A DNA stretch of 64,000 bases, taken from the NCBI GenBank assembly GCA_965277025.1, contig OZ255706.1, positions 1,054,001 to 1,118,000 of the forward strand, read 5' to 3'. The notes under the pieces are model-generated. The model was given only the letters and a program-made list of their open reading frames with translations. It searched no databases and had not been told where the DNA came from. A program made the position numbers and the translations under genes. The stretch comes from Methylomarinum sp965277025 (lineage in GTDB: Bacteria; Pseudomonadota; Gammaproteobacteria; Methylococcales; Methylomonadaceae). This document shows positions 8,774 to 17,346 of the stretch, one piece after another (within the stretch, counting starts at the first letter, position 1; every line of letters starts with the position of its first letter).

Positions 8774-10315
8774 CTATGAATTGACTAAGGATTTTCCTGT
8801 CATTTCAGCGGGTTGCGCAACGCCTAAAATGGCCAGCATGCTAGGCGCAAGATCCGCCAGATTGCCATTTTCCGCCAACGGCCTCTTTCCGCCAAAATGC
8901 ACCAGCGGCACTTTATTAGTGGTATGCGCCGTATGCGGTTGACGAGTATCTGGGTCGATCATCTGCTCGATGTTACCATGATCTGCCGTCAATAACATTT
9001 GCCCCCCCACTTCAGACAATGCATCGATCACTTGCTGCAAACAGGCATCAATGGTCTCGACCGCTTTCAATGCCGCCTCGTAATTGCCGGTATGGCCCAC
9101 CATATCACAGTTGGCGTAATTACAAATAATGACATCATATTTTTGATTGCTGATGGCATCGACCAAATGCTGAGTGACTTCCGCCGCACTCATTTCCGGT
9201 TGCATGTCGTACGTTTTGACTTTTGGGGAAGGCACCAGAATACGCTCTTCTCCCGGGAAGGATTCATCCTTACCGCCATTCAAAAAGAACGTGACATGGG
9301 CGTATTTTTCAGTTTCCGCCAGTCGTAACTGCGTCAATCCTTCATTGGACAACACTTCACCGATACCATTTTTAACTTCGACAGGTGGAAATGCAACTGG
9401 ATAATCAAAATCCTGATGGTACTCTGTCAAGGTTGCATAATAACCGCGGAAAGGTTCCGCCTGACGATCAAATTCTTTGAAGTCCACTTCTGTCAACGCG
9501 CGGGAGATTTCTCTTGCACGGTCGGCACGGAAATTCATAAAGACTACCGAATCATCTACCCCAATCGTTGCAATCTGGTCATTTTCGTCCAAAATAGCGG
9601 ATGGCTGAACAAACTCATCGGTTTCATCACGTTCATATGCCGCTTCCAGCGCCTCTAGCGCAGAATGATAACGATATTCAGTTTCGCCCCTTACCAGTAA
9701 TTTATAGGCTTGTTCAACGCGTTCCCAGCGGTTGTCCCGATCCATCACATAAAAACGTCCGATCAAGGTCGAAATACGCCCTGTACCCAGTTCAGCAAAT
9801 TTCGCTTCTGCACGTTTTATGAATTCTTCCGCACTTTTCGGCGGCACATCCCGGCCATCCAGAAAGGCATGTAAATAAATTTTCTTCAAACCCCGTTTTG
9901 CCGCCAGTTCCATCATGGCGAAAATCTGACCTTCATGGCTATGCACCCCACCCGGCGATAACAAGCCTAATATGTGCAACGCAGTATCTTTTTTGATCGC
10001 CTGATCAACTGCTTCACATAACACCGGGTTTTCAAAAAAGCTGCCATCGATAATCGCCTGGTTGACGCGGGATAATTCTTGTCTTAATAAACGCCCGGCG
10101 CCAATATGCAAATGCCCCACTTCAGAATTACCCATTTGTTGATCGGGCAAACCAACGACATCGCCCGAGCAATCCAGGGTGGTCATTGGGCTGGTCGCTT
10201 TAAGCTTGTCCCAGCACGGCGTGTTGGCATTAGCTATCGCATTGTAATCAGTGTCTTCCCTGCAACCAAAGCCATCCAGAATCAACAACAAAAGCGGTTT
10301 GGGTCTGTTAGACAT
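8774..10315 (-). CDS. gpmI: 2,3-bisphosphoglycerate-independent phosphoglycerate mutase
   Basis: 513 residues, the normal length. Interconverts 3- and 2-phosphoglycerate using two Mn ions and a serine nucleophile. Visible motifs are LLILDGFG at the N-terminus (metal), MGNSEVGHLHIGAG with the catalytic serine, DGRDVPP, VVFMNFRADRARE, NYANCDMVGHTG and LTADHGNIEQM (metal ligands). It is the first gene of gpmI-envC-ctpA. An ISAs1 element lies about 200 bp upstream, between it and the divergent ArsR-type gene, so its promoter side has been altered by insertion. Confidence 0.95.
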   Translation of the reverse strand: MSNRPKPLLLLILDGFGCREDTDYNAIANANTPCWDKLKATSPMTTLDCSGDVVGLPDQQMGNSEVGHLHIGAGRLLRQELSRVNQAIIDGSFFENPVLCEAVDQAIKKDTALHILGLLSPGGVHSHEGQIFAMMELAAKRGLKKIYLHAFLDGRDVPPKSAEEFIKRAEAKFAELGTGRISTLIGRFYVMDRDNRWERVEQAYKLLVRGETEYRYHSALEALEAAYERDETDEFVQPSAILDENDQIATIGVDDSVVFMNFRADRAREISRALTEVDFKEFDRQAEPFRGYYATLTEYHQDFDYPVAFPPVEVKNGIGEVLSNEGLTQLRLAETEKYAHVTFFLNGGKDESFPGEERILVPSPKVKTYDMQPEMSAAEVTQHLVDAISNQKYDVIICNYANCDMVGHTGNYEAALKAVETIDACLQQVIDALSEVGGQMLLTADHGNIEQMIDPDTRQPHTAHTTNKVPLVHFGGKRPLAENGNLADLAPSMLAILGVAQPAEMTGKSLVNS

Positions 10316-10519
10316 TCTCTATAAACTCCTGGTTTTTGTGCGCCTTATTCGGCATTAACAGTGAAACAAACGAGTAACTGAAAAATCAATCATCGCAACG
10401 AAGAGCTACATAAAATCAGCTTTCCGGTATATAATAATCTCTTAATACAGTAACGTTATAACTTGGTTTGCTATTATAGCAACACCTTAAGATGATTTCT
10501 CTTTGAACCTGCTCAACCG

Positions 10520-11732
10520 CAGGGCCAGCGCATAAAAAGATCCTGTTAAAACAGCGAGTTCAGTATCATTCATGCAAAACTGTATGAGGAATCAAAATGT
10601 CCCTGAGCCTGCAAGAAGCCTTTTCAAGCCTGGAAGACCCGCGAATTGAACGCCACAAGCGTCATCAACTGCTGGATATTATCGTACTGACCATCTGCGC
10701 GGTGGTCAGTGGCGCTGAAGGCTGGGAGGCCATAGAAGCCTTCGGCAAAGAGAAACAAGACTGGCTGCGGCAATGGATAGCGTTGGAAAACGGAATCCCC
10801 TCGCACGACTGCATTGCCCGCCTGATGTCACGGTTGCCGGCCGAGGAAGTCAGCGCCTGTTTCAGTCGCTGGGTGCAAAGTGTCGCCAGACTGACCGAGG
10901 GGGAAGTGGTTGCCATTGACGGCAAAACGGCGCGCCGGTCCTTTGATCAGGAGGACAAGATGGGCGCGATCCACATGGTCAGCGCCTGGGCAAGCCAGAC
11001 GGGGCTCTCCCTGGGTCAGGTCAAAACACAGGAGAAGTCCAATGAAATTACCGCCATTCCCCGACTGTTGGCCATGCTGGAAATTAAAGGCTGCATCGTG
11101 ACCATTGACGCGATGGGATGCCAGGAAAAGATTGCTGGCAAGATCGTCGAGAAAGGGGCTGATTACGCCCTGGCGGTCAAGGGCAACCAGAAGTCCTTGC
11201 ATGAAGCGATCGTGGATTACTTTGCCGTGGCGGTGGATGGCGGTGTTGAGGACGGTCAGGCGCTACTGGGCCACCACGAACAGGTCGATGTCGGACACGG
11301 CCGGATTGAACAGCGCCGCTACTACCTGGCCGATTGTCTGGACACCTTGCCTTCGCCCCGGCGCTGGCAAGGACTCAAGGGCATTGGCATGGTGGAGTGT
11401 GAACGCCAGATCGGCGAACGACAAACCATTGAGCGTCGCTACTACATCACCACGCTCGATAGTGTTGAAACCTTCGCCAACGCTGTGCGCTCCCACTGGG
11501 GCGTGGAGAACAGCCTGCATTGGGTATTGGATGTCACGTTTCGTGAAGACGAGTCACGAATTCGCAAGAGCGAATCACCGGGCAACTTCAATATCATCCG
11601 CCAATTGGCGCTCAATTGGCTCAAGCGCGAACCGTCGCGCCTGAGCATTAAGCGCAAGCGCTTCAAGGCAGCCCTCAGCGATGACTTCAGGGCTCAAGTG
11701 ATATTTGGGTGAGTTTTTATGCGCTGGCCCTG
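10520..11732 (+). mobile_element. ISAs1-family insertion sequence
   Basis: 1213 bp with perfect 19-bp terminal inverted repeats starting CAGGGCCAGCGCATAAAAA. It is flanked by 10-bp direct repeats TGCTCAACCG at 10510-10519 and 11733-11742, which shows a simple and probably recent insertion between gpmI and the ArsR-type regulator gene. Confidence 0.92.
10597..11712 (+). CDS. ISAs1-family transposase
   Basis: 371 residues, intact. N-terminal DUF4338/H-repeat-like segment LEDPRIERHKRHQLLDIIVL. The DDE catalytic core shows VVAIDGKTARRS, IVTIDAMGCQ and a late glutamate in HWGVENSLHWVLDVTFRED, the hallmark C-terminal signature of H-repeat/ISAs1 transposases. It lies inside an element with perfect ends and target duplication, so it is probably active. 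Confidence 0.92.
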   Translation: MSLSLQEAFSSLEDPRIERHKRHQLLDIIVLTICAVVSGAEGWEAIEAFGKEKQDWLRQWIALENGIPSHDCIARLMSRLPAEEVSACFSRWVQSVARLTEGEVVAIDGKTARRSFDQEDKMGAIHMVSAWASQTGLSLGQVKTQEKSNEITAIPRLLAMLEIKGCIVTIDAMGCQEKIAGKIVEKGADYALAVKGNQKSLHEAIVDYFAVAVDGGVEDGQALLGHHEQVDVGHGRIEQRRYYLADCLDTLPSPRRWQGLKGIGMVECERQIGERQTIERRYYITTLDSVETFANAVRSHWGVENSLHWVLDVTFREDESRIRKSESPGNFNIIRQLALNWLKREPSRLSIKRKRFKAALSDDFRAQVIFG

Positions 11733-11878
11733 TGCTCAACCGAGACATCATCCCAGTAAATGTACAGTTTTTGCTTAATGAATAATGCTCTGAACCTTTC
11801 ACTGAAGCTTCATCATCACGCAATGCAAAAAGTGAAAACATTCTGGATAATTATTCCCTCAAGTCTTCAGGAAATTTT

Positions 11879-12196
11879 ATGGAAGAAAAATTAGACGATC
11901 CGATTTTGTACAATGACGAAGATATAACCCGAGCCGCACGCTGCCTGAAAGCCATGTCGCATCCACTGCGGCTTAAGATTCTTTGTGTTTTGGGCAGTCA
12001 AAAAATCAGCGTTCAGCAGATTGTCGAACACGTCGGCACCAGCCAGAGCAATATTTCCCAGCATCTGGCTATTTTGCGAGAAAAAGACATTCTCGGCTGC
12101 GAAAAACAGGCCAACCGTGTTTATTACTATATTGATGACGACAGAATGCTGCAATTGATTCGCTTGATGCGTGAAGTTTTTTGCACCAGTTGCTAA
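11879..12196 (+). CDS. ArsR-family winged-helix regulator
   Basis: 105 residues. The winged-helix DNA-binding core reads KAMSHPLRLKILCVLGS, then VGTSQSNISQHLAILREKDIL (given here by its parts), the standard ArsR recognition helix and wing. The C-terminus ends FCTSC, with a possible thiol pair that might sense metal or redox state. No ArsR metal box (ELCVCDL) is present, so it is not a classical arsenic sensor. AGGAAA precedes the ATG. It is followed by the rhodanese gene yibN on the same strand, so it may regulate sulfur handling. The ligand is unknown. Confidence 0.85.
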   Translation: MEEKLDDPILYNDEDITRAARCLKAMSHPLRLKILCVLGSQKISVQQIVEHVGTSQSNISQHLAILREKDILGCEKQANRVYYYIDDDRMLQLIRLMREVFCTSC

Positions 12197-12358
12197 TGTC
12201 TCTCACAGCTAAGGCATCGCTTGTATATTCGCGATTCTTTAGCGCACAAAACGCATCGCCAAAAACCCCATTCAAGCGCCACTATGACTAAATCAAAGTA
12301 AAAATGGCGCTGCACTAGGTTTTTTTATCCTTTCTCGTTATACTTCGCTGTCTGATTA

Positions 12359-12390
12359 CCTAGGAGGCTGTCCGAGGACAGCCTCCTAGG
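12359..12390. repeat. 32-bp palindrome formed by two IS1182-type ends
   Basis: CCTAGGAGGCTGTCC-GA-GGACAGCCTCCTAGG is a perfect inverted repeat. Each arm matches the end sequence of the IS1182 remnant (18923) and of the MITE (54148-54314). It looks like two element ends joined head to head, the scar of an internal deletion or a minimal MITE. It could also act as a hairpin between the regulator gene and yibN. Confidence 0.55.
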
Positions 12391-12450
12391 GTGATGCTGA
12401 ACGACACGACGGCATCATCCAACCAACCTAACTAGCATTTGTTTACCATT

Positions 12451-12885
12451 ATGGATCAATATATTGAATTTGCCTCAAACCATTATCTACTGGTTTTAGC
12501 CCTGGCCACCGTATCCTTTTTACTCATCCAGGATCTGATCGAAAATTCTTTCAGTGGTTTCAAGCGCCTTTCGCCCTTGATGGCTGTCACCAAGATGAAT
12601 AGTACCGATATGGTCGTCGTGGATGTCAGAGAACCGCATGAATACGTAAAAGGGCATATCAAAGATGCAATCAATATCCCGTTGGGTAAATTTGATGAGC
12701 AACTGTCCACCCTCGAACCATACAAAGACAAAGATATTCTGATCGTCTGTCAGACCGGCACACGCTCGGCGCCCGCCTGTAAAAGCCTGATTAAAGCCGG
12801 GTTTACCAAGGTTTATAATCTGACCGGTGGCATGCAATCCTGGGAAGACAATAAACTCCCCATCCAATTACCCAAAAAATCGTAA
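12451..12885 (+). CDS. yibN: membrane-anchored rhodanese, YibN
   Basis: 144 residues from the ATG at 12451; the longer frame would need a TTG start. An N-terminal membrane helix (residues ~8-26) precedes a single rhodanese domain with the CH2 motif VVDVREPHEYVKGHI and active-site loop VCQTGTRS, whose cysteine carries persulfide. Rhodanese domains transfer sulfur; the exact acceptor for YibN is not known. It precedes secB-gpsA as in E. coli, where grxC lies between them; grxC is absent here. Confidence 0.88.
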   Translation: MDQYIEFASNHYLLVLALATVSFLLIQDLIENSFSGFKRLSPLMAVTKMNSTDMVVVDVREPHEYVKGHIKDAINIPLGKFDEQLSTLEPYKDKDILIVCQTGTRSAPACKSLIKAGFTKVYNLTGGMQSWEDNKLPIQLPKKS

Positions 12886-12924
12886 CACTTTAATACTATT
12901 TCCCACCTAACACATTAAGCAATT

Positions 12925-13389
12925 ATGGCCGAAGCAAACCCAAACGAAGAAAAGCAGTTTTCCATTCAAAAAATCTATACCAAAGATATTTCTTTTGAAA
13001 CGCCCAATGCGCCACAGATTTTTACCACAAAATGGGAACCTCAAGTCGATTTCAACCTGGCTACCAATGTCGACTCAATGGACGACAACATGGTTGAAGT
13101 CAGCCTGACGGTAACCGTAACAGTAAAAACAAACGACCAGACAGCTTACCTGGTAGAAGTCAAACAAGCCGGTATTTTCTCCCTTTCTGGTTTTTCCGAA
13201 CAGGAAATGGGACCAATGGTCGGAAGTTTTTGCCCTAACATCTTGTTCCCTTACGCCAGAGAAGTGGTTTCTGACCTGGTGACCAAAGGCGGTTTTCCTC
13301 AGCTGTTATTGGCGCCGGTCAATTTTGATGCGCTTTACCAGCAGCATCTGCAACAAGCGCAAGCAGCAGGGTCTGATACCCTGAACTGA
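12925..13389 (+). CDS. secB: protein-export chaperone SecB
   Basis: 154 residues, the usual size. Family landmarks are FSIQKIYTKDISFETPNAP at the N-terminus and FCPNILFPYAREVVSDLVTKGGFP (listed by its halves) near residue 110. SecB is a cytosolic tetramer that keeps preproteins unfolded and passes them to SecA. Its stop codon overlaps the gpsA start by one base (TGATG), so translation of the two is coupled. The order yibN-secB-gpsA is conserved in gammaproteobacteria. Confidence 0.96.
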   Translation: MAEANPNEEKQFSIQKIYTKDISFETPNAPQIFTTKWEPQVDFNLATNVDSMDDNMVEVSLTVTVTVKTNDQTAYLVEVKQAGIFSLSGFSEQEMGPMVGSFCPNILFPYAREVVSDLVTKGGFPQLLLAPVNFDALYQQHLQQAQAAGSDTLN

Positions 13390-14390
13390 TGGATAAACGC
13401 CTGACCGTACTGGGCGCTGGCTCCTGGGGCAGCGCTCTGGCGCTGCAAGCTGCCAGCAATGGCTGCCAGACCATGCTGTGGGGCCATGACCCGATCCACA
13501 TGCAAAACCTCGCCCGCGAGCGGAGCAACCAACGCTATTTGCCGGACATCCCCTTTCCTGATCCATTACAAACCAGCGATGATCTTGAAACGGCAATCAA
13601 TTTCAGTGAAACGATTTTAATTGTCGTTCCCAGTCATGCGTTTAAATCGACCTTGGTCAACATCAAGCCTTTTTTATCCGCCAACAGCCAGATTGCCTGG
13701 GCGACAAAAGGCTTCAACCCTGAAGATGGCTGCCTGCTGGACCAACTCGTCGAGCAAGTTTTAGGGCCGCTGCCCAAAGCCGTACTGTCCGGCCCGACCT
13801 TCGCCCGCGAAGTCGCCCTGGGGCTTCCCACCGCCGTCACGCTGGCCGCTGACACGGAAACATTTTCCCGACATTTAACCCAACTGCTACACAGCGCCAG
13901 TTTCCGCATTTACACCAGCAACGACATTATTGGCGTCGAAATTGGCGGCGCGGTAAAAAACGTGCTGGCCATCGCCGCCGGCATCGCTGACGGGCTTGGT
14001 TTTGGCGCCAATACCCGCGCTGCGCTGATAACGCGCGGCCTGAATGAAATGATACGACTCGGTTTAAAACTTGGCGGACAACCCGACACCTTTATGGGTC
14101 TGGCGGGCCTGGGCGATCTGGTGCTGACCTGCACCGACGACCAGTCCCGCAACCGTCGTCTGGGGCTGGCGCAGGGACAAGGCATGAGCTGCAAACAAGC
14201 CCTGGAACAGATAAATCAGGAAGTAGAAGGCATCTCGGCCGCCAGAGAAACACGAACGCTGGCGCAAAAGCTGGCGATTGACATGCCAATTACCGAGCAG
14301 ACCTATCAGGTTTTATACCAGAATCTTGACCCCAGACAAGCCGTTCAAAACCTGTTAAACAGGCAACAAAAATCCGAATCCAGTGGTTAG
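13389..14390 (+). CDS. gpsA: glycerol-3-phosphate dehydrogenase [NAD(P)+], GpsA
   Basis: 333 residues. Dinucleotide-binding motif GAGSWGSALA starts at residue 8. The catalytic lysine lies in GGAVKNVLAIAAGIADG, and substrate-contacting residues in GLAGLGDLVLTCT and SRNRRLG are present. It reduces dihydroxyacetone phosphate to sn-glycerol-3-phosphate for phospholipid synthesis in the cytoplasm. It overlaps secB by one base at its start. A REP pair follows 43 bp after its stop and may act as a transcript-end structure. Confidence 0.96.
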   Translation: MDKRLTVLGAGSWGSALALQAASNGCQTMLWGHDPIHMQNLARERSNQRYLPDIPFPDPLQTSDDLETAINFSETILIVVPSHAFKSTLVNIKPFLSANSQIAWATKGFNPEDGCLLDQLVEQVLGPLPKAVLSGPTFAREVALGLPTAVTLAADTETFSRHLTQLLHSASFRIYTSNDIIGVEIGGAVKNVLAIAAGIADGLGFGANTRAALITRGLNEMIRLGLKLGGQPDTFMGLAGLGDLVLTCTDDQSRNRRLGLAQGQGMSCKQALEQINQEVEGISAARETRTLAQKLAIDMPITEQTYQVLYQNLDPRQAVQNLLNRQQKSESSG

Positions 14391-14432
14391 TTGTGTAAAT
14401 TCCGCAGATCAGGCATTGCACTTTTAAATTAT

Positions 14433-14519
14433 TTCCGGTAGCCCGTATGCAGCACCGCGGAATACGTGAAGTTTGCAACCTCGGTCACCCCGGATTCCGC
14501 AAGCTTCATCCGGGCTACC
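14433..14519. repeat. BIME: pair of inverted REP sequences
   Basis: Two GGTAGCCCG-type palindromic REP units face each other (left arm GGTAGCCCGTATGCAGCACC, right arm complement GGTAGCCCGGATGAAGC). The same pair recurs at 23481-23563, and single units lie at 15569 and 23429. They surround the split RAYT gene, the usual genomic partner of REPs. Confidence 0.75.
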
Positions 14520-14523
14520 TTGC

Positions 14524-14892
14524 TTACTGCTCACTCTCTAATATTTTGAACTCCCCATTGCATTCGTCTTTAGCATCGGTAAGTAATTTATTATAGGTGC
14601 TAGCCAAACCAATTCCCGCTGTGTAGCCTACTTCAACATCAGTAATCAGATCTTCTTCCTCGAATTTCTCCATGCATTTCATGTTTTTTTCTAAATCTTT
14701 TATCTCAAGACAACTCTTCATTTCCTCAAGTCCTGACAGCGTATATCGTCGATCAACAGAAATGGTGCAAGAATAAAGTATTTTAGGTGCGCCTAACTCT
14801 TTATATTTCGAATAATCTTCATCTGATATATCTCCAGGGTTTCCACATGCAGTGAGTAATAATACAGGTATATATAAAGTCAATTTTTTCAT
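14524..14892 (-). CDS. small lipoprotein of unknown function
   Basis: 122 residues. MKKLTLYIPVLLLTACGNPG is a signal peptide with a clear lipobox (LLTAC), so the mature protein should be lipid-anchored at Cys16. The rest is acidic and carries several cysteines (SCTISVD, SCLEIK, KCMEKF, ECNGEF) that could form disulfides in the periplasm. Its start overlaps the stop of the upstream UDG-like gene as ATGA, so the two form an operon. I recognise no domain. Confidence 0.65.
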   Translation of the reverse strand: MKKLTLYIPVLLLTACGNPGDISDEDYSKYKELGAPKILYSCTISVDRRYTLSGLEEMKSCLEIKDLEKNMKCMEKFEEEDLITDVEVGYTAGIGLASTYNKLLTDAKDECNGEFKILESEQ

Positions 14893-15485
14893 ATTTGTTC
14901 CCTAAATGGTATAGACAATTGTAATTTGTCATATAGTGCGTCTTTATCCCACCATTCTTTCCATCGATCACTCCTTTTATTCCTAACATCAGGGTGAATA
15001 ACAGTAAGAAAGCGTTCATCAGTGGCTGGTACAACCCATCTTATCTTCTTAGCCTCGCCACAACAAAGTATGACGCTGGCAGAATCTAGGACTGGCTTAT
15101 TGTGTTTATAGGACTCTTGCAAGTAAGGAAGGTGCCTTTTCTTAGATATAGTATTCCCAATGTACTCATATGATGCATTGAGAAACACTATTCCATGACC
15201 GAGTAAATCTTCGAATAGATTGATCGGAGCGTTATATTTAGCCCTGATTGTCTCTTCCTCAAATCCCAATGAAAGGAGGACATAGCGCCCAGAGCAGTTT
15301 CCATATAATTGTTGATCCCACGTCGGCTTACAGAAAGGAATACCTGTGGCATCAGTTGGGTATGGATCTTTACCCATAATTGCCAACCGAATATCCACAT
15401 AAGGTACACTCCCAAGATAAATACGAGTTGCCTCTGATAATCGCATATTTTCTACATTTGTTAAGTTTGGAGTAATTTCTGCCAT
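14889..15485 (-). CDS. uracil-DNA-glycosylase-like protein
   Basis: 198 residues from the ATG at 15485 (MAEITPNLTN); an upstream TTG extension is unlikely. The segment AIMGKDPYPTDATGIPFCKP resembles the family-1 uracil-DNA glycosylase water-activating loop (GQDPYH...GLAFSV). It is followed by an aromatic/strand region (GIVFLNASYEYIG, compare LLNTVLTV) and a late VIHPDVRN that matches the position of the HPSP leucine-loop motif. The catalytic Asp is thus present, but GQDPYH reads GKDPYP and HPSP reads HPDV, so the substrate may differ. It is co-transcribed with a small lipoprotein gene (ATGA overlap) and lies among REP repeats, suggesting an acquired cargo gene. Fold membership is moderately sure; glycosylase activity is unproven. 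Confidence 0.6.
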   Translation of the reverse strand: MAEITPNLTNVENMRLSEATRIYLGSVPYVDIRLAIMGKDPYPTDATGIPFCKPTWDQQLYGNCSGRYVLLSLGFEEETIRAKYNAPINLFEDLLGHGIVFLNASYEYIGNTISKKRHLPYLQESYKHNKPVLDSASVILCCGEAKKIRWVVPATDERFLTVIHPDVRNKRSDRWKEWWDKDALYDKLQLSIPFREQI

Positions 15486-15568
15486 CACTGCATCTAGAGC
15501 ACATAACAACTTATTCTTCAGACCTGTATATATTGTACATCAGCAATCAAAATTGACAAAATCAGCGC

Positions 15569-15600
15569 GTAGCCCGGATGAAGCTTGCGCAATCCGGGAA
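15569..15600. repeat. single REP unit
   Basis: GTAGCCCGGATGAAGCTTGC followed by a complementary CCGGG arm. Same family as the BIMEs at 14433 and 23481. It lies immediately downstream of the RAYT 3' half. Confidence 0.65.
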
Positions 15601-15622
15601 TATCGAAGCTCCATGGGCATGG

Positions 15623-16057
15623 CTATTCTCCATAGCCCGACGGGTTAAACCGAGACTGTTCATTCTTCATATCTCCTCCTCCCCAATCCAATGGATAAAT
15701 ATTTTTTGCCACAAATCGATGGAAGCTTGAATAAGGCCAGTCCGCCACCTTATTAACATACCCGTGCTTAACCGGATTGTAATGAACATAATCGATATGA
15801 CGTGAAAAATCCGCAGCGTTACGTAAAGTATGTTCCCAAAATCGCCGTTGCCAAAGCGCATATTCGCCTTTTTTGTTTCGAGCGATTTGTACGTGTTTTG
15901 CGAGTTGATGCGTAAAACGACTTTTCAGCAACCGCCAACGGGAGGAATAATCAGCATCGCCGGGTGGCAAGGTCCATACGGCATGCATATGCTCTGGCAA
16001 TACAACCCACGCTTCGATTGTAAATGGTCTGTCATCACGTGTCTTTCTAACCGCATT
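15623..16057 (-). pseudogene. REP-associated tyrosine transposase (RAYT), C-terminal half
   Basis: Encodes the HUH motif HMHAVW (in LPEHMHAVWTLPPGD), the RRFWEHTLRNAADF segment and the catalytic-tyrosine helix HIDYVHYNPVKHGYV, all diagnostic of TnpA-REP proteins. The reading frame continues without a gap into 23377-23261 when the 7.2-kb composite transposon and one copy of the 9-bp duplication AACCGCATT are removed, giving the junction DLLRNAVRKTRDD. The gene is therefore split and inactive here. RAYTs bind and process REP hairpins, which are present on both sides. An apparent start inside the IS end is not real. Confidence 0.88.
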
Positions 16058-17279
16058 CTCTGTACATGACAAAAATTAACTTATGACAAATGAGTCTCAT
16101 GTATTCCAGTGACAAAAGGTATGGGTTGCAAAAGAGCAATCACTTTTCTAATCATTCTTTTTGATTGAGATAAGACATTAAACAACGTTGAGCGGATACA
16201 ATCTAATCCATATCGAAACAGGCTTTGCGCGAGCCGCTGATGTGTTTTGGTTTTTATTGGTAACTCGCAATCATGTTTCCATTCGCCTGCTTTATGTGAC
16301 CAGCAGAAAGCAATAACGGGAAGTACTAACAATTTTTTGATCCGAAGATAACCGACTACACGCGTTTCCTCAAGTTTGAATCCCCGTCCTTTTAAACCGC
16401 CGAAAAGCGTTTCGATTTCCCAACGCAAGCCATAAATTTTAATCGCATCAGGGTTCAAATGCTGACAGACGATGATTAATAACTCACCATCACTCAGCCG
16501 TAACCCACTGAGATAAATTGAACAATTTCCCAAATAGCGCGCTGTTGAGAGGTGTCGTGTGCTACCCGGCTTAAGCCCATAAAACAAACGCTCTACGCGT
16601 ATTCGCTGGCCTTGGGCATTGGTTGTCCAGGCGTTGTTGCGAATACGGATATAAAAGGGAATCTCTTGCTCAAACAACCAGCCCATCCATTCGTCTCCAA
16701 TAAACTCCCGATCAGCCAAAAGACCTTTGATGTGATGTCGGCCAAACTGCGCAATAAAGCGTTTCATCAGCGCTATACGTTCCTTCGTATTAGAGTTGCC
16801 CCGCTTGTTTAAAGGCAACCAATACACAGGAATGGCGGCACCCCGATAAACCACGGCAAGCACCAGCAGATTAATATTGGTTTTACCCCACTTCCAATTC
16901 GTCCTGTCTAACGTCAGATAGTAATCCTGATCAGTGAAACCAAACAGTTTCATGATGAAATGAGCGACTTCATTGTAATCCAGCCAATGGTCACTGAAAA
17001 ATCGTTGCATCCGTCGATATCGTGAGGAAATTTTTGCCCGACTGGGAAAGAATACGGCGAGCTGGGCCAGATTGACCGTGCTAACTGCCATCAAAGCAAT
17101 TAACATACCCACAAAACAAACGATTCTTGCCTTGTTCCATTGAAAGTGCTCAGTTAATATGGCGGTTAGCTCGTTGATTTGTAATGTCCCGTTATTCATG
17201 TTCGCTAAAACAAAATGCGGTATTTAATTACATTTCAACGAGCTACGCCAGCTTTTAATATTTTTTGTCATGTACAGAG
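16058..17279 (-). mobile_element. IS4-family insertion sequence, copy 2 (left arm of composite)
   Basis: 1222 bp with the same CTCTGTACATGAC ends as copy 1. Left flank AACCGCATT repeats at the right side of copy 3, not at its own right end. Confidence 0.92.
16081..17199 (-). CDS. IS4-family transposase (copy 2)
   Basis: 372 residues, intact, with the YREK signature YGLRWEIETLFGGLK. It differs from copy 1 at a few positions (TAILTEHF, FFPSRAK, QFGRHH, NNAWTT). As the left arm of the composite element it, or the right-arm copy, could move the whole segment. Confidence 0.92.
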   Translation of the reverse strand: MNNGTLQINELTAILTEHFQWNKARIVCFVGMLIALMAVSTVNLAQLAVFFPSRAKISSRYRRMQRFFSDHWLDYNEVAHFIMKLFGFTDQDYYLTLDRTNWKWGKTNINLLVLAVVYRGAAIPVYWLPLNKRGNSNTKERIALMKRFIAQFGRHHIKGLLADREFIGDEWMGWLFEQEIPFYIRIRNNAWTTNAQGQRIRVERLFYGLKPGSTRHLSTARYLGNCSIYLSGLRLSDGELLIIVCQHLNPDAIKIYGLRWEIETLFGGLKGRGFKLEETRVVGYLRIKKLLVLPVIAFCWSHKAGEWKHDCELPIKTKTHQRLAQSLFRYGLDCIRSTLFNVLSQSKRMIRKVIALLQPIPFVTGIHETHLS

Positions 17280-17346
17280 AAATTGAGTTTTAACCTGGGA
17301 CGCCCAGAATTTTCAAACAGGTTTTGAAAAGCGGGATGGAGGAAAG

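Noticed and set aside
11105..11644. 179-codon frame in the ISAs1 element and similar long antisense frames in gpsA, degP-like and gpmI genes
   Set aside because: Overlap real genes in other frames; codon pattern follows from the true gene.
12359..12390. Rho-independent terminator after the ArsR-type gene
   Set aside because: The stem is long but no T-run follows on either strand; better explained as fused IS1182 ends.
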